Shown here piece after piece: positions 1-9,200 of a stretch of 64,000 nucleotides of DNA. Source of the stretch: JBAXTE01 sp963556065 (lineage in GTDB: Bacteria > Bacteroidota > Bacteroidia > Bacteroidales > WCHB1-69). Position numbers and translations under genes: made by a program. The notes beneath the pieces are model-generated. The model saw only the letters and a program-made list of their open reading frames with translations, searched no databases and was not told where the DNA came from. The stretch spans positions 1-64,000 of the forward strand of contig CAUVYH020000016.1 in NCBI GenBank assembly GCA_963556065.3, in the 5' to 3' direction. How positions within the stretch are numbered: position 1 is the stretch's first letter; the number at the start of each line of letters is the position of its first letter.

Positions 1-2
1 CA

Positions 3-1211
3 TCACTATCGGAAAAGACAATAATCGGCGGCTACGCCGATCTGGCAGCAATTACCCTTTTTGCCCGGGAAAATAAAATTGAACTGGCCGTTATCGGTCC
101 CGAAGATCCGCTGAATAACGGCGTCGTGGATGCGCTGGCGCAAGTCGGCATTCCTGCTGTCGGCCCCAATAAAAGTCTGGCGCGCCTGGAGACCTCCAAA
201 TCGTTCACCCGCAATCTGGTCAACAAATATCATATTCCCGGCAATCCGCAATATAAAGTCTTCACATCCATGGACGGAGTCGAAGCGTTTTTGGGTTCAC
301 TCGACGGCATTGTACTGAAACCGGATGGACTCACCGGTGGCAAAGGCGTGCTTGTTCAGGGCGATCATTTCACAACCAAAGAAGAAGCGATGAACTTGTG
401 CACACAGATTCTGCAGGAAAGTTCCTCCGTTATCGTCGAGGAAAAATTTGACGGCGAAGAATTCTCCCTGCAGTGCCTGTGCGACGGCAAGACCGTTGTC
501 GGCACGCCGCTGGTGCAGGATCACAAACGGCGCTTTGACGGCGATAAAGGCCCCAACACCGGCGGCATGGGCTCCTATTCCCTCCCCGATCACTCCATGC
601 CCTTTCTGAAGCCTTCCGACATTGAAGAAGGACTGGAGATTACCCGTCAGGTCGCAGCGGCGCTTTTAAAAGAAACCGGCAGTCCCTATAAAGGCGTCAT
701 GTACGGCGGATTCATCGCCACGAAAAACGGCGCAAAGCTGCTGGAATACAACGCGCGTTTCGGCGATCCCGAAGCCATGAACATCCTGCCGCTTTTGCAA
801 ACGGATTTTGTAACTATCTGCCGACACATCATCGACGGCACACTCGACAAGTTGAAAATTGAATTTGAATCCAGGGCAACCGTCTGCAAATACGTCGTTC
901 CCAAAGGCTACGGCCTGCCCACCGATCATCCCGACGCGGCCTCATCAAAAGCAAAGATTGAAGTGGGCGACGTGGGAAAAGCGCGGCTCTACTATTCTTC
1001 CGTGGATAAAAGAGAAGACGGGCTGTACCTGAGCTCTTCGCGCGCCATCGGCATCGTCGGCATCGCCGACACGCTGGATGCCGCCCGCCAGATCGCCGAA
1101 GAAGGTGTCCAGGCCGTGAAAGGGCCGGTCGCCTATCGCGAAGACATCGGCACCGATGCACTTATTCAGAAGCGGATAGATCATATGAGGAAGATACGGG
1201 AATCTATTTAA
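3..1211 (+). CDS. purD: Phosphoribosylamine-glycine ligase (PurD), 5' end cut by window edge
   Basis: Makes glycinamide ribonucleotide from phosphoribosylamine, glycine and ATP in de novo purine synthesis. The open frame runs in from the window edge; the first in-frame ATG at 126 is internal, because the preceding codons already read as PurD N-domain (VIGPEDPLNNGVVDAL). The ATP-grasp domain is plain: a glycine-rich loop DGLTGGKGV, then DHKRRFDGDKGPNTGGMG, and the metal-binding stretch EYNARFGDPEA. The C-terminal domain is complete and the stop is at 1209-1211. Roughly the first 20-30 residues are missing. It lies in the GC-richer left segment, unlike everything after about 4.5 kb. Family assignment is secure; the deltaproteobacterial origin is inferred. 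Confidence 0.95.
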   Translation, partial: SLSEKTIIGGYADLAAITLFARENKIELAVIGPEDPLNNGVVDALAQVGIPAVGPNKSLARLETSKSFTRNLVNKYHIPGNPQYKVFTSMDGVEAFLGSLDGIVLKPDGLTGGKGVLVQGDHFTTKEEAMNLCTQILQESSSVIVEEKFDGEEFSLQCLCDGKTVVGTPLVQDHKRRFDGDKGPNTGGMGSYSLPDHSMPFLKPSDIEEGLEITRQVAAALLKETGSPYKGVMYGGFIATKNGAKLLEYNARFGDPEAMNILPLLQTDFVTICRHIIDGTLDKLKIEFESRATVCKYVVPKGYGLPTDHPDAASSKAKIEVGDVGKARLYYSSVDKREDGLYLSSSRAIGIVGIADTLDAARQIAEEGVQAVKGPVAYREDIGTDALIQKRIDHMRKIRESI

Positions 1212-1255
1212 GAAGGTGAAACAAGCAAAGTGGTTCCACCATGTTTTCTTTACAA

Positions 1256-1567
1256 CTACCTTGCTAATGCAGTTCGCCCTAAGGGGTTGCGTGAAGAACG
1301 AGGTTTAATTGGTTTTGATTTCAATGGATACTTTTCCGGGTTTTCCAGATTATCGATTTCCAAATCGACATCCAAGTCCGGCCAGTATAGGTGATAACCG
1401 TGTAACAACTCGACATTCTGAATGGCCTTCAGCGTATGGTCCTTAAAATAAGGATAATCCTGATAGCTTAGAAAATATTCATGGCCATTAACAAAGAGCC
1501 ATAATCCAAAAGGTGTGATATTTTCAACGTTGACCAAAATGTTTTTGCCACGCTTTAATGATTTCAT
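1256..1567 (-). CDS. DUF2442 family protein
   Basis: Small protein of about 103 residues resembling DUF2442, a family often encoded directly after DUF4160 and suspected of being an antitoxin-like partner; the biochemical function is not established. I start it at the ATG at 1565-1567 (MKSLKRGKN), because the longer frame up to 1624 reads through the end of the DUF4160 gene in another phase. Visible family features are the FGLWLFVNG segment, the aromatic LSYQDYPYF segment and HGYHLYWPDLDVDLEID near the end. The basic, proline-rich tail (KPIKPRSSR) is disordered in character. The start overlaps the upstream DUF4160 frame by about 43 bases, so the two are translationally coupled in design. Confidence 0.7.
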   Translation of the reverse strand: MKSLKRGKNILVNVENITPFGLWLFVNGHEYFLSYQDYPYFKDHTLKAIQNVELLHGYHLYWPDLDVDLEIDNLENPEKYPLKSKPIKPRSSRNPLGRTALAR

Positions 1568-1766
1568 TTTCGTGCTCCTCAATAATTTTCTGAATTTCGG
1601 CCAACATTCTTTAGTTAAGTCCATAGTATGTAGCCAAAGACACTATTGGCTTCAACCAGAATTTTGCTTCACCTTTTTCACAAGTAACATGAATATGGAT
1701 TCTGCTTTCCTCATTGGAAAGAAAATAAAACCTATATCCTTTTTCTCTGAAAATTGTCGGACTCAT
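1524..1766 (-). pseudogene. DUF4160 family gene with an in-frame stop
   Basis: From the ATG at 1764-1766 the minus strand encodes MSPTIFREKGYRFYF, then SRIHIHV and GEAKFWLKP, the conserved core of DUF4160. After LATYYGLN comes TAA at 1611-1613. The same frame then continues with RMLAEIQKIIEEHENE and ends at TGA 1524-1526, exactly the expected C-terminal helix of the family. So the gene is complete except for one nonsense codon where Lys, Gln or Glu would be expected. Frame is kept, so this is a substitution rather than an indel. It overlaps the start of the DUF2442 gene. Either the gene is dead, the stop is a sequencing error, or a shortened product of about 51 residues is made. Confidence 0.75.
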
Positions 1767-1799
1767 ATTAACAATATGAACTAATCTACCACATTAAGC

Positions 1800-2286
1800 A
1801 ATAAATTCGGCTCAAATGAATTGTCATCGCTGATCTTCCGCTTCGCCAGGATTTATCAAGCAAAACGCTTTCAAAGTCCGATTAAATGGATTGTCTTTGG
1901 GCAGCAGACTTTCAAAACAGTTCTTTTCAAATGTTAGTGAATTACGGTTCCATTAATTCACGGACTTTGAATGCAGCAAGCAATTAATTAAAAGCTACTG
2001 AAGGCACCTTTCATGAGCCTTAGAATTTATCAAAAACGCTTCCAGCAAGAGACAAAGAGATGCCCAGCGAGGCAACAATCCTTCCTCTTTATTAAGGATA
2101 TTATCCCTGATGATCTGAATTATTTGCTAAATATAGGCATAAGCAAACAGTCACAATGATCTCCTTTCCATGCATTTTTTGATTGACGTACATGTGTGCG
2201 CTTCCTATAGTTTCGACCGGTTAAACCACGGTTTACCAGAAACCCGGGCTTTTTCCCGGAATATAGTAGGTTGAGGGGGAAGGTGC
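1800..2286. other. Intergenic region upstream of the cstA-type gene
   Basis: No credible gene in about 490 bases. A short inverted repeat TAAACC-ac-GGTTTA at 2222-2235 and a CCGGG/CCCGG hairpin just after it lie 20-60 bases before the start of the transporter gene. They could be an operator or leader hairpin. No promoter could be assigned with confidence. Confidence 0.4.
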
Positions 2287-4044
2287 ATGAATGCCGCAGT
2301 ACTTTTGATAATAGCAGCTGTCATATTTTATTTAGGTTTTCGTATTTACGGAAAATACATTGCCGGAATCTTCGAGGAAAACGATAAGAATCAGACACCG
2401 GCGTGTTCAATGAAGGATGATCGTGACTACGTACCGACCAAGCCCATTGTTTTATTCGGACATCATTTCGCCAGCATTGCCGGCGGCGGACCGATCATTG
2501 GTCCTACCGTAGCGCTGCTTTTTGGATTTATGCCCGTATGGCTATGGTGTGTTGTAGGAAGTATTTTTATTGGCGCGGTGCACGACATGACAGCGCTTTT
2601 CGCCAGCGTCCGGGAAAAAGGCAAGTCCATTTCGGAGATAGCCAAAGCAACTCTGGGCAATACAGGCTTCTTTTTATTTATCAGTTTCACCACCGTTATG
2701 CTTCTGCTGGTTACGTCGGCATTTCTGGGATTAACGGCAACTGCTTTAACTTCTCTGCTGCCTCTGGATGTTCTGAAGCTGGATTCTTCTCAGACTATCG
2801 TTAAAACCGTTATGGTAAAAGGAGTTGCCAAGGCCCAGATCGGGGGTATCGCCTCGGCTTCCGTTATTTTTATAACCTGCTTTGCCCCTCTTATCGGCTA
2901 CCTGGTTTATAAAAAAGAGATCAATGTTTATCTTGCATCTCTACTGGCTATCCTGGTCTGCATCGGTTCCGTTATTTTCGGAATGAATTTCCCGATTGCC
3001 ATAAACACAACCGTCTGGATGATGATACTTTCTTTCTATACCCTGCTCGCGGCGGGAATTCCTGTCTGGATAATCCTGCAGCCGCGTGATTTCACCAATT
3101 CATTTCTCCTTTACGCCGGAATTGCCGCACTCTTTATCGCCGGTATCGCCGCCGGTTTTAAAGGGGTTACCTTTTCTGCCCCGGCGTTTAATGTTGCAGC
3201 GGGAACGAACAAATTAGGCGCGCTCTGGCCGTTCTTATTCATTACGGTTGCCTGCGGAGCTATTTCCGGCTTTCATTGCCTGGTCGCCGGTGGCACATCT
3301 TCGAAGCAGATATCCAAAGAGACGGATATAAAGAAAATCGCGTATGGCGGAATGATGTTGGAAGGATTGCTGGCTGTCGGCGTTTTGGTAGCGGTCGGAT
3401 GCGGCATTGCTTTTACAGATTACAGCAACATTGTCTTCCCGACAATCGCCGGAACCAAATCAAACCCCATTCTGGCCTTTGCCGCCGGAGCAGGCGGACT
3501 GATGCACATGGGATTAGGAATACCGCCGGTTTACGGCACCATTTTTGGAATTTTATTAGTAGAAGGTTTTGTCGTTACAACGCTGGACACGGCTGTCCGA
3601 CTGAACAGATATCTCTTTGAGGAGTTATGGCAGGTAATTTTCAAGAAAGTTCCGGCGATAATGAAATCCTATCTTTTTAACGCCCTGCTCTGTGTGGTTC
3701 TGATGTTTATTCTTGCTTACTACAATGCATTTCTGGTGATCTGGCCTGTCTTTGGCTCTGCCAATCAATTGCTGGCCGCCCTCGCGTTGATCGCCGTCTC
3801 CGTCTGGCTGGTCAAAAGAAACAAGAATGCCTGGTTTACGATATTACCGGCTCTGTTTATGATGGCGACTACTTTGTACTCTCTTGTGGCTTTGCTTTTT
3901 AACACTTACATCCCCAAGAACAACGTTATGTTGTCGGTGGTCGATGGTTTGCTGATTATCTTTTCCATCGGAGTAATAATTTTGTCTTACAGGAAATGGA
4001 AGGAGTTGAGAACTGGTATTGTACAGACGGAAAGAATCGTTTAA
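2287..4044 (+). CDS. Carbon starvation protein CstA family transporter
   Basis: Inner-membrane transporter of the CstA family, members of which import peptides or pyruvate. The 585-residue protein is almost wholly hydrophobic with about 15 predicted membrane segments. The conserved N-terminal block KPIVLFGHHFASIAGGGPI followed by GPTVALLFGFMP and HDMTALFASVREKG is the family hallmark; the second half contains GFHCLVAGGTSSKQI and TTLDTAVRLNRY. It belongs to the shorter CstA group (E. coli CstA has about 700 residues). The start is an ATG preceded by a purine-rich GAGGGGGA ribosome site. It stands alone and is closed by a strong terminator. Substrate cannot be told from sequence. Confidence 0.92.
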   Translation: MNAAVLLIIAAVIFYLGFRIYGKYIAGIFEENDKNQTPACSMKDDRDYVPTKPIVLFGHHFASIAGGGPIIGPTVALLFGFMPVWLWCVVGSIFIGAVHDMTALFASVREKGKSISEIAKATLGNTGFFLFISFTTVMLLLVTSAFLGLTATALTSLLPLDVLKLDSSQTIVKTVMVKGVAKAQIGGIASASVIFITCFAPLIGYLVYKKEINVYLASLLAILVCIGSVIFGMNFPIAINTTVWMMILSFYTLLAAGIPVWIILQPRDFTNSFLLYAGIAALFIAGIAAGFKGVTFSAPAFNVAAGTNKLGALWPFLFITVACGAISGFHCLVAGGTSSKQISKETDIKKIAYGGMMLEGLLAVGVLVAVGCGIAFTDYSNIVFPTIAGTKSNPILAFAAGAGGLMHMGLGIPPVYGTIFGILLVEGFVVTTLDTAVRLNRYLFEELWQVIFKKVPAIMKSYLFNALLCVVLMFILAYYNAFLVIWPVFGSANQLLAALALIAVSVWLVKRNKNAWFTILPALFMMATTLYSLVALLFNTYIPKNNVMLSVVDGLLIIFSIGVIILSYRKWKELRTGIVQTERIV

Positions 4045-4076
4045 ACCTGTTTTCAATTTAATCGAACCATGTTGTT

Positions 4077-4107
4077 CGGGCGAGTCTTTTGGACTCGCCC
4101 GTTTTTT
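4077..4107 (+). terminator. Rho-independent terminator after the cstA-type gene
   Basis: Perfect 10-bp stem CGGGCGAGTC / GACTCGCCCG (4077-4086 with 4092-4101), five-base loop, then a run of six T. It may serve both the transporter gene and the convergent cysteine synthase. Confidence 0.95.
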
Positions 4108-4136
4108 ATTTTACATTTTTACCGGCATTGTATCCG

Positions 4137-4487
4137 CTATTCTGCCTTGCCGGATTTCAACAGCGCCGTGCTGAAATAGCGTTCGGCGCGGTCGGGAAGC
4201 ACCGTGGCAATATTGCCCGGATATTTTTTTTCCAGCTGTTGTGCGGCCCAGACATTAGCCCCGGAGGAAATGCCGACCAGCAGCCCCATGCTTCTCCCCA
4301 GTTCCCGTGTTGTTTCGATGGCATCTTCGTCGGTAACTTCGATAACTTCGTCGACCAGCTTGACATCCAGCACGGCGGGAATAAATCCATCACCGATACC
4401 CTGTATTTGATGCAAACCCGGTTCGTGACCAAGCAGCGCGGAAACATTTTTGGGTTCTACGGCTACGATGCGGACATCGGGCCGATG
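4137..4487 (-). CDS. cysK: Cysteine synthase, C-terminal fragment (N-terminal part lost at contig joint)
   Basis: Encodes about the last 117 residues of an O-acetylserine sulfhydrylase-type PLP enzyme, which makes cysteine from O-acetylserine and sulfide. Seen: PDVRIVAVEP, then HQIQGIGDGFIP and LLVGISSGAN, the conserved C-terminal blocks of CysK. The stop is at 4137-4139. Upstream in the reading direction the frame loses all similarity at about 4482-4487 and meets a stop at 4488-4490. There the sequence becomes an ABC ATPase on the other strand. The missing two thirds includes the PLP lysine, so this fragment cannot be active. The break is most likely an assembly joint, not a real truncation. 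Confidence 0.88.
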   Translation of the reverse strand, partial: HRPDVRIVAVEPKNVSALLGHEPGLHQIQGIGDGFIPAVLDVKLVDEVIEVTDEDAIETTRELGRSMGLLVGISSGANVWAAQQLEKKYPGNIATVLPDRAERYFSTALLKSGKAE

Positions 4488-4488
4488 C
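4482..4488. other. Probable chimeric contig joint between two genomes
   Basis: Two unrelated genes on opposite strands are cut at the same few bases: cysteine synthase to the left and an ABC ATPase to the right. Base composition drops sharply from left to right, and everything left looks proteobacterial, everything right Bacteroidetes. Confidence 0.85.
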
Positions 4489-5038
4489 TACTCCTACCGG
4501 AGGAAAATACATTTTAAACAACAAAGATGTCAGTTCACTCAACGATAACAGTTTAGCCGAAATCAGAAATAAAGAGATCGGTTTTGTTTTTCAAACCTTT
4601 AATTTGCTTCCCCGTCTATCGTCTTTGGAAAATGTAATGTTACCTTTAGTGTATGCGGGCATCGGAAAACAGGAACGAAAAGAAAAAGCAGAAGATGTAA
4701 TGATAAAAGTAGGACTAAAAAATAGGATGAACCATAAGCCCAATGAGTTATCGGGAGGACAGCGTCAGCGTGTAGCTGTAGCTCGTGCTCTAGTAAACGA
4801 CCCGTCTATCATCCTTGCCGATGAGCCTACCGGCAATCTCGACTCCAAAGTTTCAGTTGAAATTATGGGGCTTTTCGAAAAAATACATAAGCTTGGAAAC
4901 ACGATTATTCTTGTTACACACGAAGAAGATATCGCACGCTACGCCCACCGTATTATAAAACTGAAAGACGGTAAAATAGAAAGTGATTCTCCAAACCCAA
5001 ACATTATAAGCATTAACAATAACAACGAATCGTTATGA
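4487..5038 (+). CDS. ABC transporter ATP-binding protein, LolD/MacB type, N-terminus missing
   Basis: ATPase subunit of an ABC system of the LolD/MacB/FtsE class (lipoprotein release or efflux). Visible in order: TPTGGKYIL, Q-loop FVFQTFNLLP, signature LSGGQRQRVAVARAL, Walker B IILADEPTGNLDS, and H-loop ILVTHEED. The Walker A lysine region, about 45 residues, is absent because the frame starts at the contig joint. It overlaps the next gene by four bases (ATGA), so the two were co-transcribed in the source genome. The permease partner would have been upstream or elsewhere. Substrate unknown. Confidence 0.88.
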   Translation, partial: ATPTGGKYILNNKDVSSLNDNSLAEIRNKEIGFVFQTFNLLPRLSSLENVMLPLVYAGIGKQERKEKAEDVMIKVGLKNRMNHKPNELSGGQRQRVAVARALVNDPSIILADEPTGNLDSKVSVEIMGLFEKIHKLGNTIILVTHEEDIARYAHRIIKLKDGKIESDSPNPNIISINNNNESL

Positions 5039-5598
5039 ATTCACAAAAATGGAAAATATACACTAAAACCGGAGACCATGGAGAGACTTCGCTTATCGGG
5101 GGCACTCGAGTTCCTAAATATCACCAACGCATTGAAGCATACGGCACTCTTGACGAGCTGAATTCTTACATCGGATTAATCCGTGACTTGATCGATCAGC
5201 CTCAGCTTTCGGAAGAGCTGTTGGCGATTGAATCGTGCCTTTTTGTTGCCGAATCGCAACTGGCCACCGACCCGAACCAACTTGTGACCAAACCGCTTCC
5301 AAAAATTTTAGAGCAAGATGTAAAAAAATTGGAAGATGCCATAGACCGGATGAATGAGCAATTAAAGCCGCTTCAAAACTTCATTCTTCCCGGTGGACAT
5401 CCAGTATCATCGCATTGCCACATTGCACGCTGCATTTGTCGCAGAGCCGAACGGATTATAATACAACTTTCCATTACCACAGCTATTGACCCTTTCGTTA
5501 CACAATACATCAACCGTCTTTCGGATTATTTTTTTGTGTTGGCTCGCTTCATTTTACATCAATATGAAATTCAGGAAATTGAATGGAAATCCATATAA
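5035..5598 (+). CDS. Cob(I)alamin adenosyltransferase, PduO type
   Basis: Transfers the adenosyl group of ATP to cob(I)alamin to make coenzyme B12. The 187-residue protein has the PduO-type features: N-terminal YTKTGDHGETSLIGG (ATP-binding), RIEAYGTLDELNSYIG, CHIARCICRRAERII, and YINRLSDYFFVLAR at the C-terminus. Length is typical. The ATG overlaps the stop of the ABC ATPase gene. No cobalamin riboswitch is visible, but the operon 5' end is missing. Confidence 0.93.
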   Translation: MNSQKWKIYTKTGDHGETSLIGGTRVPKYHQRIEAYGTLDELNSYIGLIRDLIDQPQLSEELLAIESCLFVAESQLATDPNQLVTKPLPKILEQDVKKLEDAIDRMNEQLKPLQNFILPGGHPVSSHCHIARCICRRAERIIIQLSITTAIDPFVTQYINRLSDYFFVLARFILHQYEIQEIEWKSI

Positions 5599-5796
5599 CC
5601 TGAAAATTTTAAATACCGACACGACTAAACTGTCAAAAGAACACGAAAGCAATCAATTAAAACAACAATATACTGATTAAAAACAACTTACAATACTTCA
5701 GCAAGTCGCTTTATTCCGAATATTTATCGTCGTTTAAGGCTTAAATTTCAAAACAAGAAAAAAATGTTATAAAATTATTATTAAACCAAAAAAAGA

Positions 5797-5829
5797 CTTG
5801 ACAAAGTATAATAATATCATTATCTTTGC
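5797..5829 (+). promoter_or_regulatory. Bacteroidetes-type promoter of the DUF2795 gene
   Basis: -33 CTTG at 5797-5800, 20 bases, then -7 TATCTTTGC at 5821-5829, a perfect TAnnTTTGC box. It lies inside the longest open frame, which shows that the upstream ATG at 5798 is not the start. Confidence 0.75.
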
Positions 5830-5863
5830 GCCACTTTTTGAAAAATTAAATATAAGAGAAATT

Positions 5864-6085
5864 ATGTATTGGACATTAGAATTAGCATCAAAACTCGAAG
5901 ATGCACCTTGGCCAGCCACGAAAGATGAGTTGATCGATTATGCTACCCGCACGGGATTACCATTTGAAGTAACTGAAAATCTTCGTGAAATAGAAGATGA
6001 AGGAGAACTATACGAGTGCATGGAAGATATTTGGACAGATTATCCGACAAAAGAAGATTTCTTCTTTAACGAAGATGAATATTAA
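5864..6085 (+). CDS. DUF2795 family acidic small protein
   Basis: Seventy-three residues starting MYWTLELASKLED. DUF2795 is a small, strongly acidic family common in Bacteroidetes; function unknown. Seen: AKLED/WPATKDELIDYATRTGLP, a helix-rich core, and a C-terminal half loaded with Asp and Glu (DEGELYECMEDIW). The start at 5864 is chosen because the promoter -7 box lies at 5821-5829 and homologous proteins begin at this methionine. The gene is monocistronic, closed by a terminator directly after the stop. Confidence 0.85.
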   Translation: MYWTLELASKLEDAPWPATKDELIDYATRTGLPFEVTENLREIEDEGELYECMEDIWTDYPTKEDFFFNEDEY

Positions 6086-6093
6086 ACGAATTA

Positions 6094-6123
6094 AAAAAAA
6101 GAGGCTTTGGCCTCTTTTTTTTT
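6094..6123 (+). terminator. Terminator between the DUF2795 gene and secA
   Basis: AAAAAGAGGC-TTTG-GCCTC followed by nine or more T; compact stem with A-tract on the other side, so it may work in both directions. Confidence 0.9.
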
Positions 6124-6220
6124 CTATCTCACAGAATAAAAAAGAAAAAGTCAACCAATTTCACTAAATTTGCATCACATATCAAAAAAAGAAAAAAAAC
6201 GAACTAAAAAAATATAAAGA

Positions 6221-9200
6221 ATGGCTTCACTATTACAGAAATTTTTTGGCACCAAATCGGACAAAGATATTAAAGGGATAAAACCTATATTAAACAATTG
6301 CATCGAGGCACACCAACGAATAATGCACTGTACCAACGACGAGTTACGAGCAAAAACAGCTGAATTCAAAGCCAAGATTGCCGACTACATTCACGAAGAA
6401 GAGGAAGAGATCGCATTAATTCGCAAACGGCTTGATGAAGAATATGAGATGCCTATTGATGAGAAAGAGGAACTATACCGTACATTGGAACATATTGAAA
6501 AAAACTCATACAACAAATCGCAGGAAATTTTAAACGAAATTTTGCCCGAAGCTTTTGCTGTTGTCAGAGAGACTGCCAAACGCTTTAAGGATAATGAATT
6601 TTTGGAAGTTACAGCAACCGATTTCGACCGAAATATTGCTGCTCGCAAAGCAAACGTCGAAATTATCGGAGATAAGGCTCATTGGAAAAACAGATGGATG
6701 GCTGGTGGTAATGAGGTTGTGTGGGATATGTGTCATTATGATGTTCAATTTATTGGAGGAATAATTCTACATCAAGGGAAAATAGCAGAAATGGCTACCG
6801 GTGAAGGAAAAACATTAGTAGCAACACTTCCTGTGTACTTAAATGCACTGCCCGGCAAAGGCGTTCATTTGGTCACGGTTAATGATTATCTTGCACGTCG
6901 TGACTCGGAATGGATGGGACCGATCTTTGAATTTCACGGGCTTTCTGTAGATTGCATAGACAAACACGAACCGAACAGCGACGAACGAAGAGATGCTTAT
7001 CTGGCAGATATAACTTATGGAACCAACAATGAATTTGGTTTTGATTATTTGCGGGATAACATGGCACGAAATGTCTTCGAAATCGTTCAACGTCCCCATA
7101 ACTATGCCATCGTCGATGAAGTTGACTCTGTGTTAATTGATGATGCCCGTACTCCGCTTATTATTTCCGGTCCTACTCCAAAAGGAGATCAACAGGAATT
7201 TGATAATTACAAACCGATTGTTGAAAAACTTTATACCGCTCAGCGAGCTTTAGTGACTAAAATACTTGCCGAAGCTAAGTCATTGCTCGACAAGCCGGAA
7301 AATTCCGACGAGTATAAGGAAGGAGCAAAATTATTGTTTACCGCACACCGTGGTCTTCCAAAAAACAAAGCATTAATTAAGTTCTTAAGCGAATCGGGAA
7401 TGAAGCAACTGCTGTTAAAAACCGAAGGGTTTTACATGGCTGAGCAAAACAAAAACATGCATATCATCGACGACGAATTGTACTTTGTGATTGATGAGAA
7501 ATTAAATTCCGTAGATATCATGGATAAGGGTATCGACCTGGTATCTAACACGATGGAGCAAAAGAAGATGTTTATCATCCCGGATGTTGGATTAGCAATT
7601 GCCGATTTGGAAAAACAAAATTTAAGCGCTCAGGAAAAAATCGAAGCAAAAAACGAAATATATCGTGAATTTTCGATTGCTTCGGAGCGTCTGCATACAA
7701 TTCAGCAACTCATGAAGGCATACACACTCTTCGAAATTGATGTGGAGTATGTAATCATCGATAATAAAATTAAAATTGTAGATGAGCAAACCGGTCGCAT
7801 CATGGAAGGTCGTCGATATTCCGACGGACTGCATCAAGCGATTGAAGCCAAGGAAAATGTAAAAGTGGAAGCTGCAACACAAACCTATGCCACCATTACA
7901 TTGCAGAACTATTTCAGAATGTATAAAAAACTGGCGGGGATGACCGGAACTGCAGAAACAGAAGCGGGTGAACTTTGGGATATATACAAACTTGATGTGG
8001 TAGTAATTCCTACAAATAAGCCCATATCGAGAATTGATAAAGAGGATTTCGTGTTTAAAACGAAACGTGAAAAATACAATGCGGCCATCGAAGAGATTAT
8101 TGAACTAAATAAAAAGGGAGTTCCCGTGTTGGTCGGAACAACTTCTGTCGAAATATCCGAGTTAATCAGTCGAATGCTTACGTTAAGAAAGATTCCTCAT
8201 AATGTGCTAAATGCCAAACTGCACCAAAAAGAAGCAGACATTGTGGCTAAAGCCGGACAAATCGGGGCGGTTACCATTTCTACAAACATGGCCGGCCGTG
8301 GTACCGACATTAAGCTGGGAGCAGGTGTTAAAGAACTTGGAGGGTTAGCCATCATCGGCACCGAGCGTCACGATTCACGTCGTGTTGACCGTCAGTTGCG
8401 TGGTCGTGCAGGACGTCAAGGAGATCCGGGATCTTCACAATTCTACGTTTCTTTGGAAGACGATCTGATGCGTTTATTCGGTTCCAATAGAATTGCCGGC
8501 GTTATGGATCGTCTGGGATTAAAGGATGGCGAAGTGATTCAACATTCGATGATTACAAAATCCATCGAACGAGCCCAACGTAAAGTGGAGGAAAATAATT
8601 TCGGCATTCGTAAACGACTGCTCGAATATGATGACGTAATGAACAAACAACGTGAATCGATATATCAAAAAAGAAAGAATGCGCTCTACGGAGATAAATT
8701 AGCCATCGACATCTCGAACAACTTCTATGATATGTGCGAAAATATAATTTCCGAATATCAAGGACGGCAAGATTATCAAGAATTCGAAACCGAAATTATT
8801 TCTACATTTGCACTCGAAAATCCATTTACAGAAACACAATTCCATTCTGAAAAAGCAGAAAATTTAACCGATAAATTATATGAAATAGCGTTTGAAAACT
8901 ATAAAACCAGAACAAAAATTCTTGCCGAACGCGCTTTCCCTATCGTAAAAGATGTGTATTTGAACGAAGGCCACCGATATGAGAACATCGCACTCCCGAT
9001 TAACGACGGACACAAAACCATGCAAATTATTGCTCCTTTAAAAAAGTGTTACGAAACGGAAGGTAAAGAAATTATTTTATCAATCGAAAAAGGGATTACA
9101 CTTGCTGTTATTGACGACGCATGGAAAGAACACTTAAGAGAAATGGACGAATTAAAACAATCCGTTCAGAATGCCTCATACGAACAAAAAGATCCTTTAT

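Noticed and set aside
4137..5038. Cysteine synthase and ABC ATPase as a divergent gene pair or fusion
   Set aside because: Both are broken at the same bases and come from different composition classes; an assembly joint explains this better.
5798..5863. Upstream ATG as start of the DUF2795 gene
   Set aside because: The promoter -7 box lies within this stretch, so the ATG would be upstream of the transcript start.
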